Positions 35,401-42,681 of a DNA stretch of 64,000 nucleotides are shown here, one piece after another. A program made the translations under genes and the position numbers. Under the pieces are notes generated by a model. That model saw only the letters and a list, made by a program, of their open reading frames with translations, made no database searches and was not told where the DNA came from. The first letter of the stretch is position 1. Every line of letters starts with the position of its first letter. The DNA comes from CAZUXE01 sp964624585 (lineage in GTDB: Bacteria > Hydrothermota > Tepidihabitantia > B3-TA06): contig CAZUXE010000004.1 of NCBI GenBank assembly GCA_964624585.1, positions 1 through 64,000 on the forward strand, read 5' to 3'.

Positions 35401-38400
35401 GAACTGCCCAAGGTTCAAGGTCGTTAAAGGCTCCTCAGTGGCTGCTTACTTTGCCAACAGACTTCTTGGCGGAGATGTTCGTCTGGATTGGTATCCTGAA
35501 CATGGTTTCGCCAGGGAACAGTCAACACGAACTTAAAGTTAGTGAAAAAAATAAAAAGACAGCAGAATGGTTAATCGAGCTAGCTTTCAAATTAGGTTGG
35601 GCTGCTAAAATAGAAGATGGCGATAGCGCTTTAAGGGTAGTAGTTACTCAAAACCCAGCAGATTCGGATAAATTAGCCCGTCTCCGGCAAGTTAAGGATA
35701 GTAAAGCCTTTTACGGCTTAACTGTATCAAGCGGCATCTTTCTCACAAAAAGAAATGGGAAAATTTCATTTACTGGAAACTCTGGTAGGTATGGCAATAA
35801 ATCTATTATTACAAAGATCGTTCCAGATGACAAAATACCGTACACTGTCGATGAAAATGGAGACAAGCACGCTATCGATTTATTGTTCAGCCCATTAAGT
35901 GTAATCACCCGAGGTAACCCTGGACAAATCTTCGAAACCATTGGTGGTAAGGTAGCTAAAAAATTAGGCACACAGTATCTGGCGCAGAATTTTTCCGGCA
36001 GAGACCCTATTAAGGATCTCAAGCTGGCAATGAAAGCTGCAGATGTTTCTGATAAAGAAATTGTCTACGACCCTGAGACTGGGAACAAACTAGAAAATAA
36101 AGTTTTGGTGGGCGAACAGTATGTGCTCAAATTGAAACATCTTATTCGAAAAAAGTTTGCAGCGAGAGGTGGTAGCGCAGGATATGATGAGAACATGCAA
36201 CCTCTCGGAGGTCTCTCTGGTGGGGCGCAGAGCCTTGATTATCAAAGTATAATGGCGTTATTGACTCATGGGGCTGAAAACGTTTTACAGGAAGCTATGA
36301 CGCATAAAAGCGAATGGAGCCCAGAGTTTTGGCAGGCCGTGAAAACAGGGCAGCTTACTCCTCGAGGGAAGCCTACGTTTGCTTATCGTAAGTTTTTGGC
36401 TCACCTTAAAGGATTAGGGCTAACGATACATGAACCTAAAAAGGGAGAGAAGTTCCTGCAGCCGATGACAGACTCGGAAATACTTAAATTGTCTGGTGGA
36501 GCAATAGAAGATCCTGCCGTAATGGTTAGAGCTAAGGATTTAGCTCCTATCAAAGGAGGTCTTTTTGATAGAGCTATCACAGGAGGAACCAGAGGAGGCA
36601 ATTGGTCGCACATCCCTTTAAGTGAACCGACACCAAATCCAATCTTTGAGTCCGGGATCAAACGCCTTCTCGGCTTAACGCAATCGCAATTTGATAATTT
36701 AGTAAGCGGGAAAACAAAAGTAACAACAGATGGACAGGTAGTGCCTTCAGAGCAAGAAGGTGGAGGGATCATCGGTGGTGCAGCCATAGAATATCTGTTA
36801 TCTAGAATAGATGTTGACGACGCCCTTGAGAAGACCAAGAAGCAACTGCTTTCAGCGCCGAAAAGTAAAATTGGGATACTTTCTAATAAGTTAAGGTACT
36901 TGCATGGGCTCAAGAAAGCGAAACATAAACCTACCGATTGGATGCTGCATAATTTACCAGTATTGCCTCCAAAATTTAGGCCTGTCTACCCGTTGGAGTC
37001 AGGAGATCTTAATTCATCTCCAATAAATTACGGATATCAGGGCGTTGGGCATATTAACAGGCAACTTCGTAACGCACCCTTGCTAGAGGCAGACCCTGAA
37101 CTTGCAACTAAGCTTAGGGCTGATTTATATAAATCGACAAAAGCCTTGATGGGGCTAGGTGAGCCTACGGTAGGGATATTAGGTTCTAAGGGTACTCAAG
37201 CGCAATGGAGGGGCATCCTTGATATAGTCGCCGGGACATCTCCTAAAAAAGGATATTTCCAAAGCAAGCTACTAAAGAGAAGGCAAGATTTATCCGCTCG
37301 CTCAACAATAGGGTTAGAGCCAGATATTCCACTCGATCACGTCGCCCTTCCGGTGGATATGGCTAAAACGCTTTATGAGCCATTTGTGTTGCGAGATCTC
37401 CGTAAGCAAGGAGTCGGTTTCCTTGACGGCAAAAAGCTGCTTAATAGCAATGACCCGATGGCAATCCGAACATTGCAACGCATTATGGATGATCACCCAG
37501 TTATAATGAATAGGGCACCAGTTCTTTATAAGTTTGGCATCATGGCTATGAAACCCAGATTAACTACTGGAAAGCAGATAAAACTGCATCCTCTGGTAAC
37601 GATTGGGTTTAATGCTGATTATGACGGAGATACAATGGCGGTTTATGTTCCCGTTACCAAAAAGGCTATTGAAGACGCTAAGAGAATGTTGCCTAGCGCC
37701 AACCTCACAAAACCAGGCAACCCGACAAGGCCGATACTTGAGCCAGAGGAGGATTTGCTAGTAGGGCTTTATATGGGTACCAAACTAGGTAAGGATTCCG
37801 GTAAAACATTTGCTTCCCCACAAGAGGCTATAAAAGAGTTTAACAGAGGGGATTTGGAACGAGACGCTGTTATACGCCTAAAAGATGATATGGGTAAAAT
37901 TAGAGAAACTACCCCGGGCCGATTGATGCTTGAAAAAAATCTTCCGCAAGGAATTACGATTGATGGTCCACTAAACTCTAAAAGCATTAGCTCTTTAATA
38001 ATGAAAATAAACCAAGCAGCTCCGAATAGTTTAGCTAAATCTTTAGATGCTATCGTAAGGCATGGGGCCGATTGGGCATACAAGACAGGATTTTCAATCG
38101 GACTTGACGATTTTGTTGTAGACAGCAAGGTTGAAAACGCTTTCACTAAAATATTAAAGGATAAAAGCGTTACGCCAGATGAACGCAAATCTAAAGTAGA
38201 AGAGTTACTAATGGGGCATTTACCAAGGACAAATTCTTTGTACATACAGGCTATAAGCGGCTCTAGGGGTAAGCCATCTCAGATTAGACAGCTACTTGCT
38301 GGAATAGGTGGCGTACCTGGCGAAAGTGGGGAAATAATCGACCTTGGGACTAACAACTTAACAAAAGGTCTAGATCCAGTTTCGCATTTTGCAGCTCAAT

Positions 38401-39539
38401 ACGGCAGCAGGCAAGCTGTGATAGCCAAGTCTCTTCAAACTAGTATGCCAGGGGAGTCTGCAAAGGTTGCCGTAGCGGCAATGCTACCGTTTCGCATAGT
38501 CCCAGACAACAAGTCCGATGGAGACCCTGGTATCCCATTATCTATTAAAAACAATGATATTGTCGGAAGGTATCTGGCAGAGCCTGTCAATGTAGGCGGT
38601 AAGACTATACCGCAAAACACATTAATCACACCAGATCTCGTAGAAACACTTAAGGTCGCAAAGCATAAGAGCGTCAAGGTAAGATCGCCGCTTACAGATA
38701 GAACTGTAGGAGGTGTTACGGCTAAATCTTTCGGTCTTCGTGAAGATGAGCGGATTCCGCAAGAAGGCGAGAATGTTGGTGTATTGGCTGCGCAGACAAT
38801 GTCCGAGCCTTTGACTCAGATGACACTTGCCAGTTTCCATAGCGGAGAAAAAGAGCATAAAGGATTCCCGGCCATAGCTGAACTGCTAAGCACTAGCGTA
38901 GGGTCTAAACCTGCGGAGTTGGCGCCTATCTCTGGTAAGGCTAAGGTCGTCAAGTATAGAGATGGCGGAGGGATTATCTCTGTTGGACAATACCAAGTAG
39001 ATATCCCGCCAGGAACAAACATTTTAGTTAAAGATGGACAAACAGTTTCACGTGGTGATAAGTTGTCAACTGGAAAAATAAACTTTAATCACATGATAAA
39101 ACTTAAGGGAGTAATCCCTACAAGGATATACTTAGCAGACAAGCTAGCTAAGGCCTATCAGGATGCTGGCGTAAAGATCAGTAGGCGTTATCTGGAGACA
39201 ATAGTTAGGCAGATGACTAATTTTGGAGAGATAGAACATCTTCCAGAAAGCTTAATGGACGAGCTCGCTCCAGCAGATGTTGTGCCGCTTACTAAATTAG
39301 AAGCTTTATCGCAAAGACATCCTGGGCTTAAGTATAAACCGCTTGTACTAGGAATGACAGCTGTCCCTACTGCATACAAAGACTGGATGGACAGGCTGGG
39401 ATATAGGAACTTGAAGCACGTAGTTCAGAGAAGTGCTCTCGAGGGTTGGTCATCTAAAGTGACTGGTGCAAATCCTATCGCAGCGTTGGTTGAGGGAATA
39501 CCAGCGATCTCCTCATGGAACCCTCAAGAAGACGATTAG
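32406..39539 (+). CDS. Single-chain beta/beta-prime multisubunit RNA polymerase with an intein
   Basis: 2377 residues from ATG 32406 (AGAGG, 6 bases before); about 2042 without the intein. Beta-like half: GTVLVDGSEYSVPYLQRTKPGV, LIPFLSHNAGQRAMMGDKM, GDK (K789)-intein-SGRYGNK (K1132), and LGGLSGGAQSLDYQSIMALL. Beta-prime-like half begins near 36430 with PMTDSEILKLSGGAI and GGLFDRAI, then HPVIMNRAPVLYKFGI, the catalytic NADYDGD (Asp 1738, 1740, 1742; bases 37611-37631) that binds Mg2+, and the bridge/trigger loop VLAAQTMSEPLTQMTLASFHSG. The usual zinc ribbon after GLFD is absent. No alpha, omega or sigma factor is in the window. It lies directly after the portal, so virion packaging is possible. 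Transcription by host and phage polymerases would both require intein removal for this enzyme. Confidence 0.9.
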   Translation: MAKPWEDDIFGFNDGLVNNPEYLNHVTQQISQVFPVQVGERELVLENIEVQSPEAAEDNIDKQKKAKLNGQTYSHRVVGTLALKENGKTIERKRTKLVDVPVVTRRGTVLVDGSEYSVPYLQRTKPGVYTLQKDDGSVATRFNLGWGKNFWISTGENNIVQFNVGARKIPAMPVLKRLGVSEGQLKTVFGKALYDINSRKTAGRNGNLAFLRFHDSLITDSRKNGEVDPRKAYDNLMEYFAKTKVDPEVTKRTLGAKFSSLSPKALLLAMQKFVNVTKGADKPDGDTDLSFKSIHSPAEMLGERLGLASKQIKRKFAFRLKTKPTINEIFDRKQLQKPIRSFFTQTRISGLSEDVNPIGLLSSMERLTSFGEGGITDIDQIPMRMRLLEKSQFGYVDPLYTTEGAKKVGINLHVAPINLGVNNGSLQLLTRDRKTGRRTVLSPAEAQRAIIATREQLRNVPADGKVLAMIGGNVPKKVSVNKVTHTIPAASLYNHTTLLIPFLSHNAGQRAMMGDKMLTQAVPLKHREKPLVASAASKDVSWDEIVGKRFTTLSGRLPKGEKSTKFKVVNVGKKLIQLQSVSGDKKIFSFPIHRNYPLAEGSFIDAKPTVSPGDVVTKDDPLIELNFTKDGGLALGTNLRTAYLPHKGYTFKDGVVISQSAAKKLTSMHLHKVSLPLSPTTEISKSKARALFPTHAQEFNAEHLDDNGVVKPGSTITPGSILVAAVSQGVPTTEDILLGNLSHKLKNPHKNSTLFWDEEVPGKVVDLVKRKDSLDIYIRTEEPAQVGDKLCVVGDTCVLTPGGWIPIAELSTVDSVAILDKTRTKVIFEYPQKRHKYFKPTIEEESWVLDGVYVNQEFSDKHRIFAAIDKDATEIDFDLHMISKEDNPGKLWNTVYLGALDWPALLQPSELDKDRHRYAPKSKLEFSVFWKLALLVAMDGERREDVLIIKKRPEHTPCLEKGTTDLLEKAFGNDFTNHDDGFYIDVKHPCMTDILKHCGTAQGSRSLKAPQWLLTLPTDFLAEMFVWIGILNMVSPGNSQHELKVSEKNKKTAEWLIELAFKLGWAAKIEDGDSALRVVVTQNPADSDKLARLRQVKDSKAFYGLTVSSGIFLTKRNGKISFTGNSGRYGNKSIITKIVPDDKIPYTVDENGDKHAIDLLFSPLSVITRGNPGQIFETIGGKVAKKLGTQYLAQNFSGRDPIKDLKLAMKAADVSDKEIVYDPETGNKLENKVLVGEQYVLKLKHLIRKKFAARGGSAGYDENMQPLGGLSGGAQSLDYQSIMALLTHGAENVLQEAMTHKSEWSPEFWQAVKTGQLTPRGKPTFAYRKFLAHLKGLGLTIHEPKKGEKFLQPMTDSEILKLSGGAIEDPAVMVRAKDLAPIKGGLFDRAITGGTRGGNWSHIPLSEPTPNPIFESGIKRLLGLTQSQFDNLVSGKTKVTTDGQVVPSEQEGGGIIGGAAIEYLLSRIDVDDALEKTKKQLLSAPKSKIGILSNKLRYLHGLKKAKHKPTDWMLHNLPVLPPKFRPVYPLESGDLNSSPINYGYQGVGHINRQLRNAPLLEADPELATKLRADLYKSTKALMGLGEPTVGILGSKGTQAQWRGILDIVAGTSPKKGYFQSKLLKRRQDLSARSTIGLEPDIPLDHVALPVDMAKTLYEPFVLRDLRKQGVGFLDGKKLLNSNDPMAIRTLQRIMDDHPVIMNRAPVLYKFGIMAMKPRLTTGKQIKLHPLVTIGFNADYDGDTMAVYVPVTKKAIEDAKRMLPSANLTKPGNPTRPILEPEEDLLVGLYMGTKLGKDSGKTFASPQEAIKEFNRGDLERDAVIRLKDDMGKIRETTPGRLMLEKNLPQGITIDGPLNSKSISSLIMKINQAAPNSLAKSLDAIVRHGADWAYKTGFSIGLDDFVVDSKVENAFTKILKDKSVTPDERKSKVEELLMGHLPRTNSLYIQAISGSRGKPSQIRQLLAGIGGVPGESGEIIDLGTNNLTKGLDPVSHFAAQYGSRQAVIAKSLQTSMPGESAKVAVAAMLPFRIVPDNKSDGDPGIPLSIKNNDIVGRYLAEPVNVGGKTIPQNTLITPDLVETLKVAKHKSVKVRSPLTDRTVGGVTAKSFGLREDERIPQEGENVGVLAAQTMSEPLTQMTLASFHSGEKEHKGFPAIAELLSTSVGSKPAELAPISGKAKVVKYRDGGGIISVGQYQVDIPPGTNILVKDGQTVSRGDKLSTGKINFNHMIKLKGVIPTRIYLADKLAKAYQDAGVKISRRYLETIVRQMTNFGEIEHLPESLMDELAPADVVPLTKLEALSQRHPGLKYKPLVLGMTAVPTAYKDWMDRLGYRNLKHVVQRSALEGWSSKVTGANPIAALVEGIPAISSWNPQEDD
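34776..35780 (+). mobile_element. Intein with degenerate LAGLIDADG endonuclease in the polymerase beta-like domain
   Basis: 335 residues (Cys791 to Asn1125 of the precursor), followed by Ser as the +1 residue. Block A: CVVGDTCVLTPGGWIPIAEL. Block B: FSDKHRIFA (variant of T-x-x-H). Block F/G: YGLTVSSGIFLTKRNG then SFTGN before Ser; the penultimate residue is Gly rather than the usual His. A first LAGLIDADG-like helix (LALLVAMDGERR) keeps its acidic residue; the second (FLAEMFVWIGILN) has lost it. Removing these 335 residues rejoins GDKL to SGRYGNKS, matching the GDK-x-xGRHGNKG motif of bacterial beta. The intein splits two lysines that contact the RNA 3' end. Confidence 0.88.
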
Positions 39540-39562
39540 CATAGGTATTGACAGGAGAAAAA

Positions 39563-39802
39563 ATGAAACTAAAGTTATGGACAAAGTGGTGGGAATGGGT
39601 TGTCGCAGGAGTTTTATGGGCTATAGTTGGCCACTTAGTGGCTGTGTACTGCACTTTAACAGCTATAACAGTACCTACTCTCGTCATAGGTAAAATTATT
39701 GGGCTAGCTATCGTTCTTTTGGGTGCAGTTTCAATCGTCATAGGTGTTGCTTTTTTTATGTCCAGTGTTAACAAATTAGTGGAGAAGATTAACAACCAGT
39801 AA
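39563..39802 (+). CDS. Small two-helix membrane protein
   Basis: 79 residues from ATG 39563 (AGGAG, 5-base spacer); an upstream TTG in frame is unlikely. Two hydrophobic segments (about 11-35 and 43-67) with Lys residues at both ends. It follows the polymerase by 23 bases. The dispersed palindrome copy at 39630-39642 lies inside the first half. Function not known. Confidence 0.6.
   Translation: MKLKLWTKWWEWVVAGVLWAIVGHLVAVYCTLTAITVPTLVIGKIIGLAIVLLGAVSIVIGVAFFMSSVNKLVEKINNQ
39630..39642. repeat. Dispersed palindrome GCCACTNAGTGGC, copy upstream of the HUH gene
   Basis: GCCACTTAGTGGC, a perfect palindrome with one central base, read within a small membrane protein gene. With the copy at 40731-40743 it brackets the HUH endonuclease gene in the same orientation. 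Confidence 0.75.
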
Positions 39803-39822
39803 TCAACCATCCTTTTTCGCTC

Positions 39823-39864
39823 TGCGAGGCTTGATGTTTCTCTTTTGATTCTTCGAGCCTCGCA
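39823..39864 (+). terminator. Hairpin before the HUH promoter
   Basis: TGCGAGGCT (39823-39831) is perfectly complementary to AGCCTCGCA (39856-39864) with a 24-base loop. There is no T-run after it, so termination is uncertain. It separates the membrane protein gene from the promoter at 39873. Confidence 0.45.
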
Positions 39865-39872
39865 CTAATTTC

Positions 39873-39900
39873 TTGACAAAAGTAAAATTGGTGTTATAAT
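39873..39900 (+). promoter_or_regulatory. Consensus sigma70-type promoter of the HUH gene
   Basis: TTGACA (39873-39878), 16-bp spacer, TATAAT (39895-39900): both boxes are exact matches to the vegetative consensus. Transcription would begin about 7 bases downstream, leaving a leader of about 40 bases before the TTG start with AAAGGAG. This is the best-scoring promoter seen in the window and would be read by the host polymerase. Confidence 0.8.
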
Positions 39901-39946
39901 AGCAGTCCGCTGTTAAGGACGCAACTAGCGGAAAGGAGAACTAAGG

Positions 39947-40393
39947 TTGAGTAGCTCGGGACAGATCAAGATAGCTCGTCAGCAATTTGCTGATTCATTT
40001 AACATTATACCATGGGAATACTTCGTAACAATAACTTATGCAAAAAAACCAACATTAGATTGGGCTGACAACAAAGGCTGGCCTATTTTTTGCAACATTA
40101 TTAGAGATCAACTCCCGCACAGGCATAGATTTGACTTTATTCGCGCAACCGAGCAGCACAAAAGCGGATACCCGCACCATCACGCCTTAATAACCGGCGT
40201 TGGACCCACCCTAAATTGTGACAAAATACAAAGGAAATGCTTTACCGCCTTAGGGCGTATGAATATCCAACCATTTATCCTCAACGGAGGAGCCCTCAGG
40301 TATTGTTTTAAGCGTTTAGGGGAAGGTTCCTACTTAACAGTATCAAGATCTATCAAAAAGCGCATCGTAGGTAGCCCTCAAGCTGGCAGCTAA
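39947..40393 (+). CDS. Small HUH endonuclease (Rep-like)
   Basis: 148 residues from TTG 39947 (AAAGGAG upstream; no ATG fits). Motif order fits an HUH single-strand endonuclease: motif 1 FVTITY (26-31), E69-Q-H before the HUH core, GYPHHHALI with H77 and H79 as metal ligands, and Y119-x2-K122 (ALRYCFKRL) as the probable nucleophile tyrosine. Reps of ssDNA phages and plasmids of this length cleave one strand at an origin and stay bound to its 5' end. It has its own consensus promoter, and a 414-bp gene-free AT-rich segment follows. It could serve phage replication, or belong to a mobile element. No helicase domain is attached. Confidence 0.7.
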   Translation: MSSSGQIKIARQQFADSFNIIPWEYFVTITYAKKPTLDWADNKGWPIFCNIIRDQLPHRHRFDFIRATEQHKSGYPHHHALITGVGPTLNCDKIQRKCFTALGRMNIQPFILNGGALRYCFKRLGEGSYLTVSRSIKKRIVGSPQAGS

Positions 40394-40730
40394 AGTGCAT
40401 TACTGGCTTTCGTAGTCACGGTAATCTTTGCGCGCCCAATAATAGAAGTTTAGCCAAAAGCTTCTTGCGGTCACGAAAACCTGTAGCAAGGGATTGCTCT
40501 TGTATGGGATAGAACTATCTAAAAATTTTTAAGTTCAGCTTTTCAACAATTTATTTCTTTTTGAGATTCAACTTTTCAATTTCAGTTATTAATTTAGTTT
40601 TCTAGTTTTATCGTGATTGCATCCTTATTTTTTAGCCATCGCATTTCAGCGTTCCATAGTGTCTCTATATCATTTCCCAATAGATGTTATTCGTCCGTCC
40701 CGCTAGGCTCGCTTTTCTTGGTAAAATTCA

Positions 40731-40743
40731 GCCACTGAGTGGC
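40731..40743. repeat. Dispersed palindrome GCCACTNAGTGGC, copy downstream of the HUH gene
   Basis: GCCACTGAGTGGC, perfect palindrome with one central base, in the gene-free segment between the HUH gene and the minus-strand operon. Same orientation as the copy at 39630. Confidence 0.75.
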
Positions 40744-40752
40744 CCTATAAAA

Positions 40753-40784
40753 AAGCCCTCCAATGCCAAAGCAAAGGAAGGCTT
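40753..40784 (-). terminator. Intrinsic terminator of the minus-strand operon
   Basis: On the minus strand AAGCCTTCC (40784-40776) pairs with GGAGGGCTT (40761-40753), then a T-run (complement of the A-run at 40749-40754). It lies 24 bases past the stop of the gene at 40808-42121. The same hairpin may also end plus-strand reading from the HUH gene. Confidence 0.75.
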
Positions 40785-40807
40785 TATGAAGAAGCTATTA
40801 AGAAGGT

Positions 40808-42121
40808 TTAAGTGTTAAATGTGATCGCGTTATTGTCTTTATCGTATTCTAGCTTATTTTGGTTATATGGGAGAACTAACATTACCACTTGGTCTACTTG
40901 CGACCTTGACGGTCGATACAGTTTAGCCCTCTGGGCAGCCGTAGAGTGGTCTGGATGGGCTTCTATTTCCATTTTAATGCCATAGGTTAGCTCTACGTAT
41001 TTTACGAACCTAGCGACGTCTTCTTGTCCTTTCTTATTACCTAAGTACGTTGGGTCTAGATTGCTCTCGATGTATAGGTTGACGACTTTATCTCCTATTT
41101 CCGAACATTCCTGCTCGTCTATATCGGTTTTAATCACATGTTTGGGGAGTTCAGCGCTAATCTTTATACTTCTTGCTCCCTTGTCATCCCATGCTGGCAA
41201 GCTTATTTTTTTGAAATCGCCAAGAGATAGATAAACTTTGGTACCTATGGGCCATTCAAGGTGATCCATAGATGGGTTGTTTGACATATCTATGGTTATA
41301 GAGCTTGATGAAACGGCAATGATTTCACCGGCAACTCTAGTTGTCGAGACATTTTTATTTTCAGCACGCAGTTGTTCGTCTGTAAGTGTTTTGTATCGAT
41401 GGATAATCTCGGCTAATTTTTTGCTAGCAACAGGTTTATATACTCCTTTTTCCTTAGCTTCAGCAACACTGCTACATTTCTGTGGTAATGGCTCTATTGT
41501 TTTTTCCCATTCATCAATGTGTTTTCCTAACTGCGCTAAACGCCTATGTGACGTATCTTGGACATACTTGTCAAACGCTTGATAAACATCATTGTTACCA
41601 GTATTTATAAGCGTTACCATGTTTTCGGCTGATCTTTTTATATATTTAGCCCATGAGTAAGATGTAATACCAGTCTGAGAGATGAAGCTCTTGAAATTTG
41701 TTATTCCAAAATGCCTGCCGAACTCACTCTCCCAAACTTTATTTTTATCAGCATGGTATAGGAATAAACCGATATTGATAGAGCCTATAAAAGCCAATCG
41801 TTGGTTTTGCGCTACGAAACTGCACATTTTATTAAATACTCGTTCAAGCATAGCATCCCTGCTTTCTCCACTGGAAGTTTGCCCTTCGTCAAACATGCTT
41901 AAAACATTTTGCATCATTGTAGCAAGAGTGCTCATTTCAACAATAGGTTCTCCAGGCTTTAATCCGCCGGTAACAGGTACGTTGTTGGTTAAATTTTCAG
42001 TTAAGTCTTCGGTTATCTCTTTTGGGGCTATTTCGCCCTTGATTACGCTAGTTGTTATCTCAGCCGCAGTGTTTAATTTGCGAATAACTGTAGTGAAGGA
42101 ATCTTTTTTTTCTGAATCCAT
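40808..42121 (-). CDS. Hypothetical protein, last gene of the minus-strand operon
   Basis: 437 residues. The N-terminal third is helical and disordered (DSEKKDSFTTVIRKLNTAAEI). The middle (100-230) is alpha-helical and aromatic (AQNQRLAFIGSINIGLFLYHADKNKVWES, SYSWAKYIKRSAENMVTLI). A beta-rich stretch with VAGEIIAVSSSSITIDMSNNP follows, then an alpha/beta C terminus. No known family. Ends at the terminator at 40753-40784. It shares an operon with three further unknown genes and lies between a polymerase/HUH block and the head genes, so a regulatory or accessory role is possible. Confidence 0.6.
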   Translation of the reverse strand: MDSEKKDSFTTVIRKLNTAAEITTSVIKGEIAPKEITEDLTENLTNNVPVTGGLKPGEPIVEMSTLATMMQNVLSMFDEGQTSSGESRDAMLERVFNKMCSFVAQNQRLAFIGSINIGLFLYHADKNKVWESEFGRHFGITNFKSFISQTGITSYSWAKYIKRSAENMVTLINTGNNDVYQAFDKYVQDTSHRRLAQLGKHIDEWEKTIEPLPQKCSSVAEAKEKGVYKPVASKKLAEIIHRYKTLTDEQLRAENKNVSTTRVAGEIIAVSSSSITIDMSNNPSMDHLEWPIGTKVYLSLGDFKKISLPAWDDKGARSIKISAELPKHVIKTDIDEQECSEIGDKVVNLYIESNLDPTYLGNKKGQEDVARFVKYVELTYGIKMEIEAHPDHSTAAQRAKLYRPSRSQVDQVVMLVLPYNQNKLEYDKDNNAITFNT

Positions 42122-42138
42122 AAAAACCTCCTAAGGTG

Positions 42139-42681
42139 TTAAATATTCTTGTCTGCGCTAATGCGCAATTCCCAGCTGACGAACATTGTTCCGCCGACTA
42201 AATTTTTATCCCAAGTACGCTTGATCCACAAACCGAAAGGTGCTCCCGCATCTATTGGTGCTGGAGATAAAAGTGTAGGGTTGTCTTTGCTTCCAGCTTG
42301 TATCCATGTTATATTGTTAGGCTCAGTATTAATATCTGCAATGGTTTGTATTGTCCAGTCACCATTTTGATTGACAGCCTGTTCATATCCTATTTCAAAA
42401 GAATCAAGTTGATTAGGTAAGCTGATGTTCAAATGCTCCCTAGTAAGAGAAGCCTTAATGTCTTTTATAGCCGAATCGGTGTTGTTTAAGACAAACAATG
42501 CTTGGTAAGTTGTTGCAACCCCAGTCTTTGGGGTTGTTATAGAAGTCAAAAACATAGCCTTTGAAAAGGCGTGATGATTAGACATAACACCCCCAAGAGA
42601 GGCTAGAGGGTTTGAGTTGTCTTTCCCACCACTAAACAAATAATTGAAGCTCAAGTACGGAGCCATGTAATCTGTAGGCAT
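42139..42681 (-). CDS. Hypothetical beta-rich protein
   Basis: 180 residues, start ATG on the minus strand at 42681, one base overlapping the stop of the upstream gene. The strand pattern (YQALFVLNNTDSAIKDIKASL, WTIQTIADINTEPNNITWIQAG, GLWIKRTWDKNLVGGTMFVSWELRI) resembles a small jelly-roll or phage structural domain. No membrane segment. Unknown function. Confidence 0.55.
   Translation of the reverse strand: MPTDYMAPYLSFNYLFSGGKDNSNPLASLGGVMSNHHAFSKAMFLTSITTPKTGVATTYQALFVLNNTDSAIKDIKASLTREHLNISLPNQLDSFEIGYEQAVNQNGDWTIQTIADINTEPNNITWIQAGSKDNPTLLSPAPIDAGAPFGLWIKRTWDKNLVGGTMFVSWELRISADKNI

Larger units (their letters stand above)
40394..40807. other. Gene-free AT-rich segment after the HUH gene
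   Basis: No gene or tRNA was seen. It has an AT-rich core (about 40515-40625) with repeated short blocks TTCAGCTTTTCAACAATTT and TTCAACTTTTCAATTTCAG, the palindrome copy at 40731-40743 and a terminator at 40753-40784. As a cis-region adjacent to an HUH gene it is a candidate replication origin or target site, but no conserved nick site is known. Confidence 0.5.

Noticed and set aside
39947..40393. IS200/IS605 transposase (TnpA) identity for the HUH protein
   Set aside because: The typical TnpA sequence around PxHVHLL and the fold order are not matched; motif 1 (FVTITY) and GYPHHHALI look like Rep proteins. Also no classical IS end structure is apparent.
40394..40800. tRNA or other structural RNA in the gene-free segment
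   Set aside because: No cloverleaf, acceptor stem or T-loop consensus (GTTCGAATC-like) was seen. Only short hairpins and AT-rich repeats were found.
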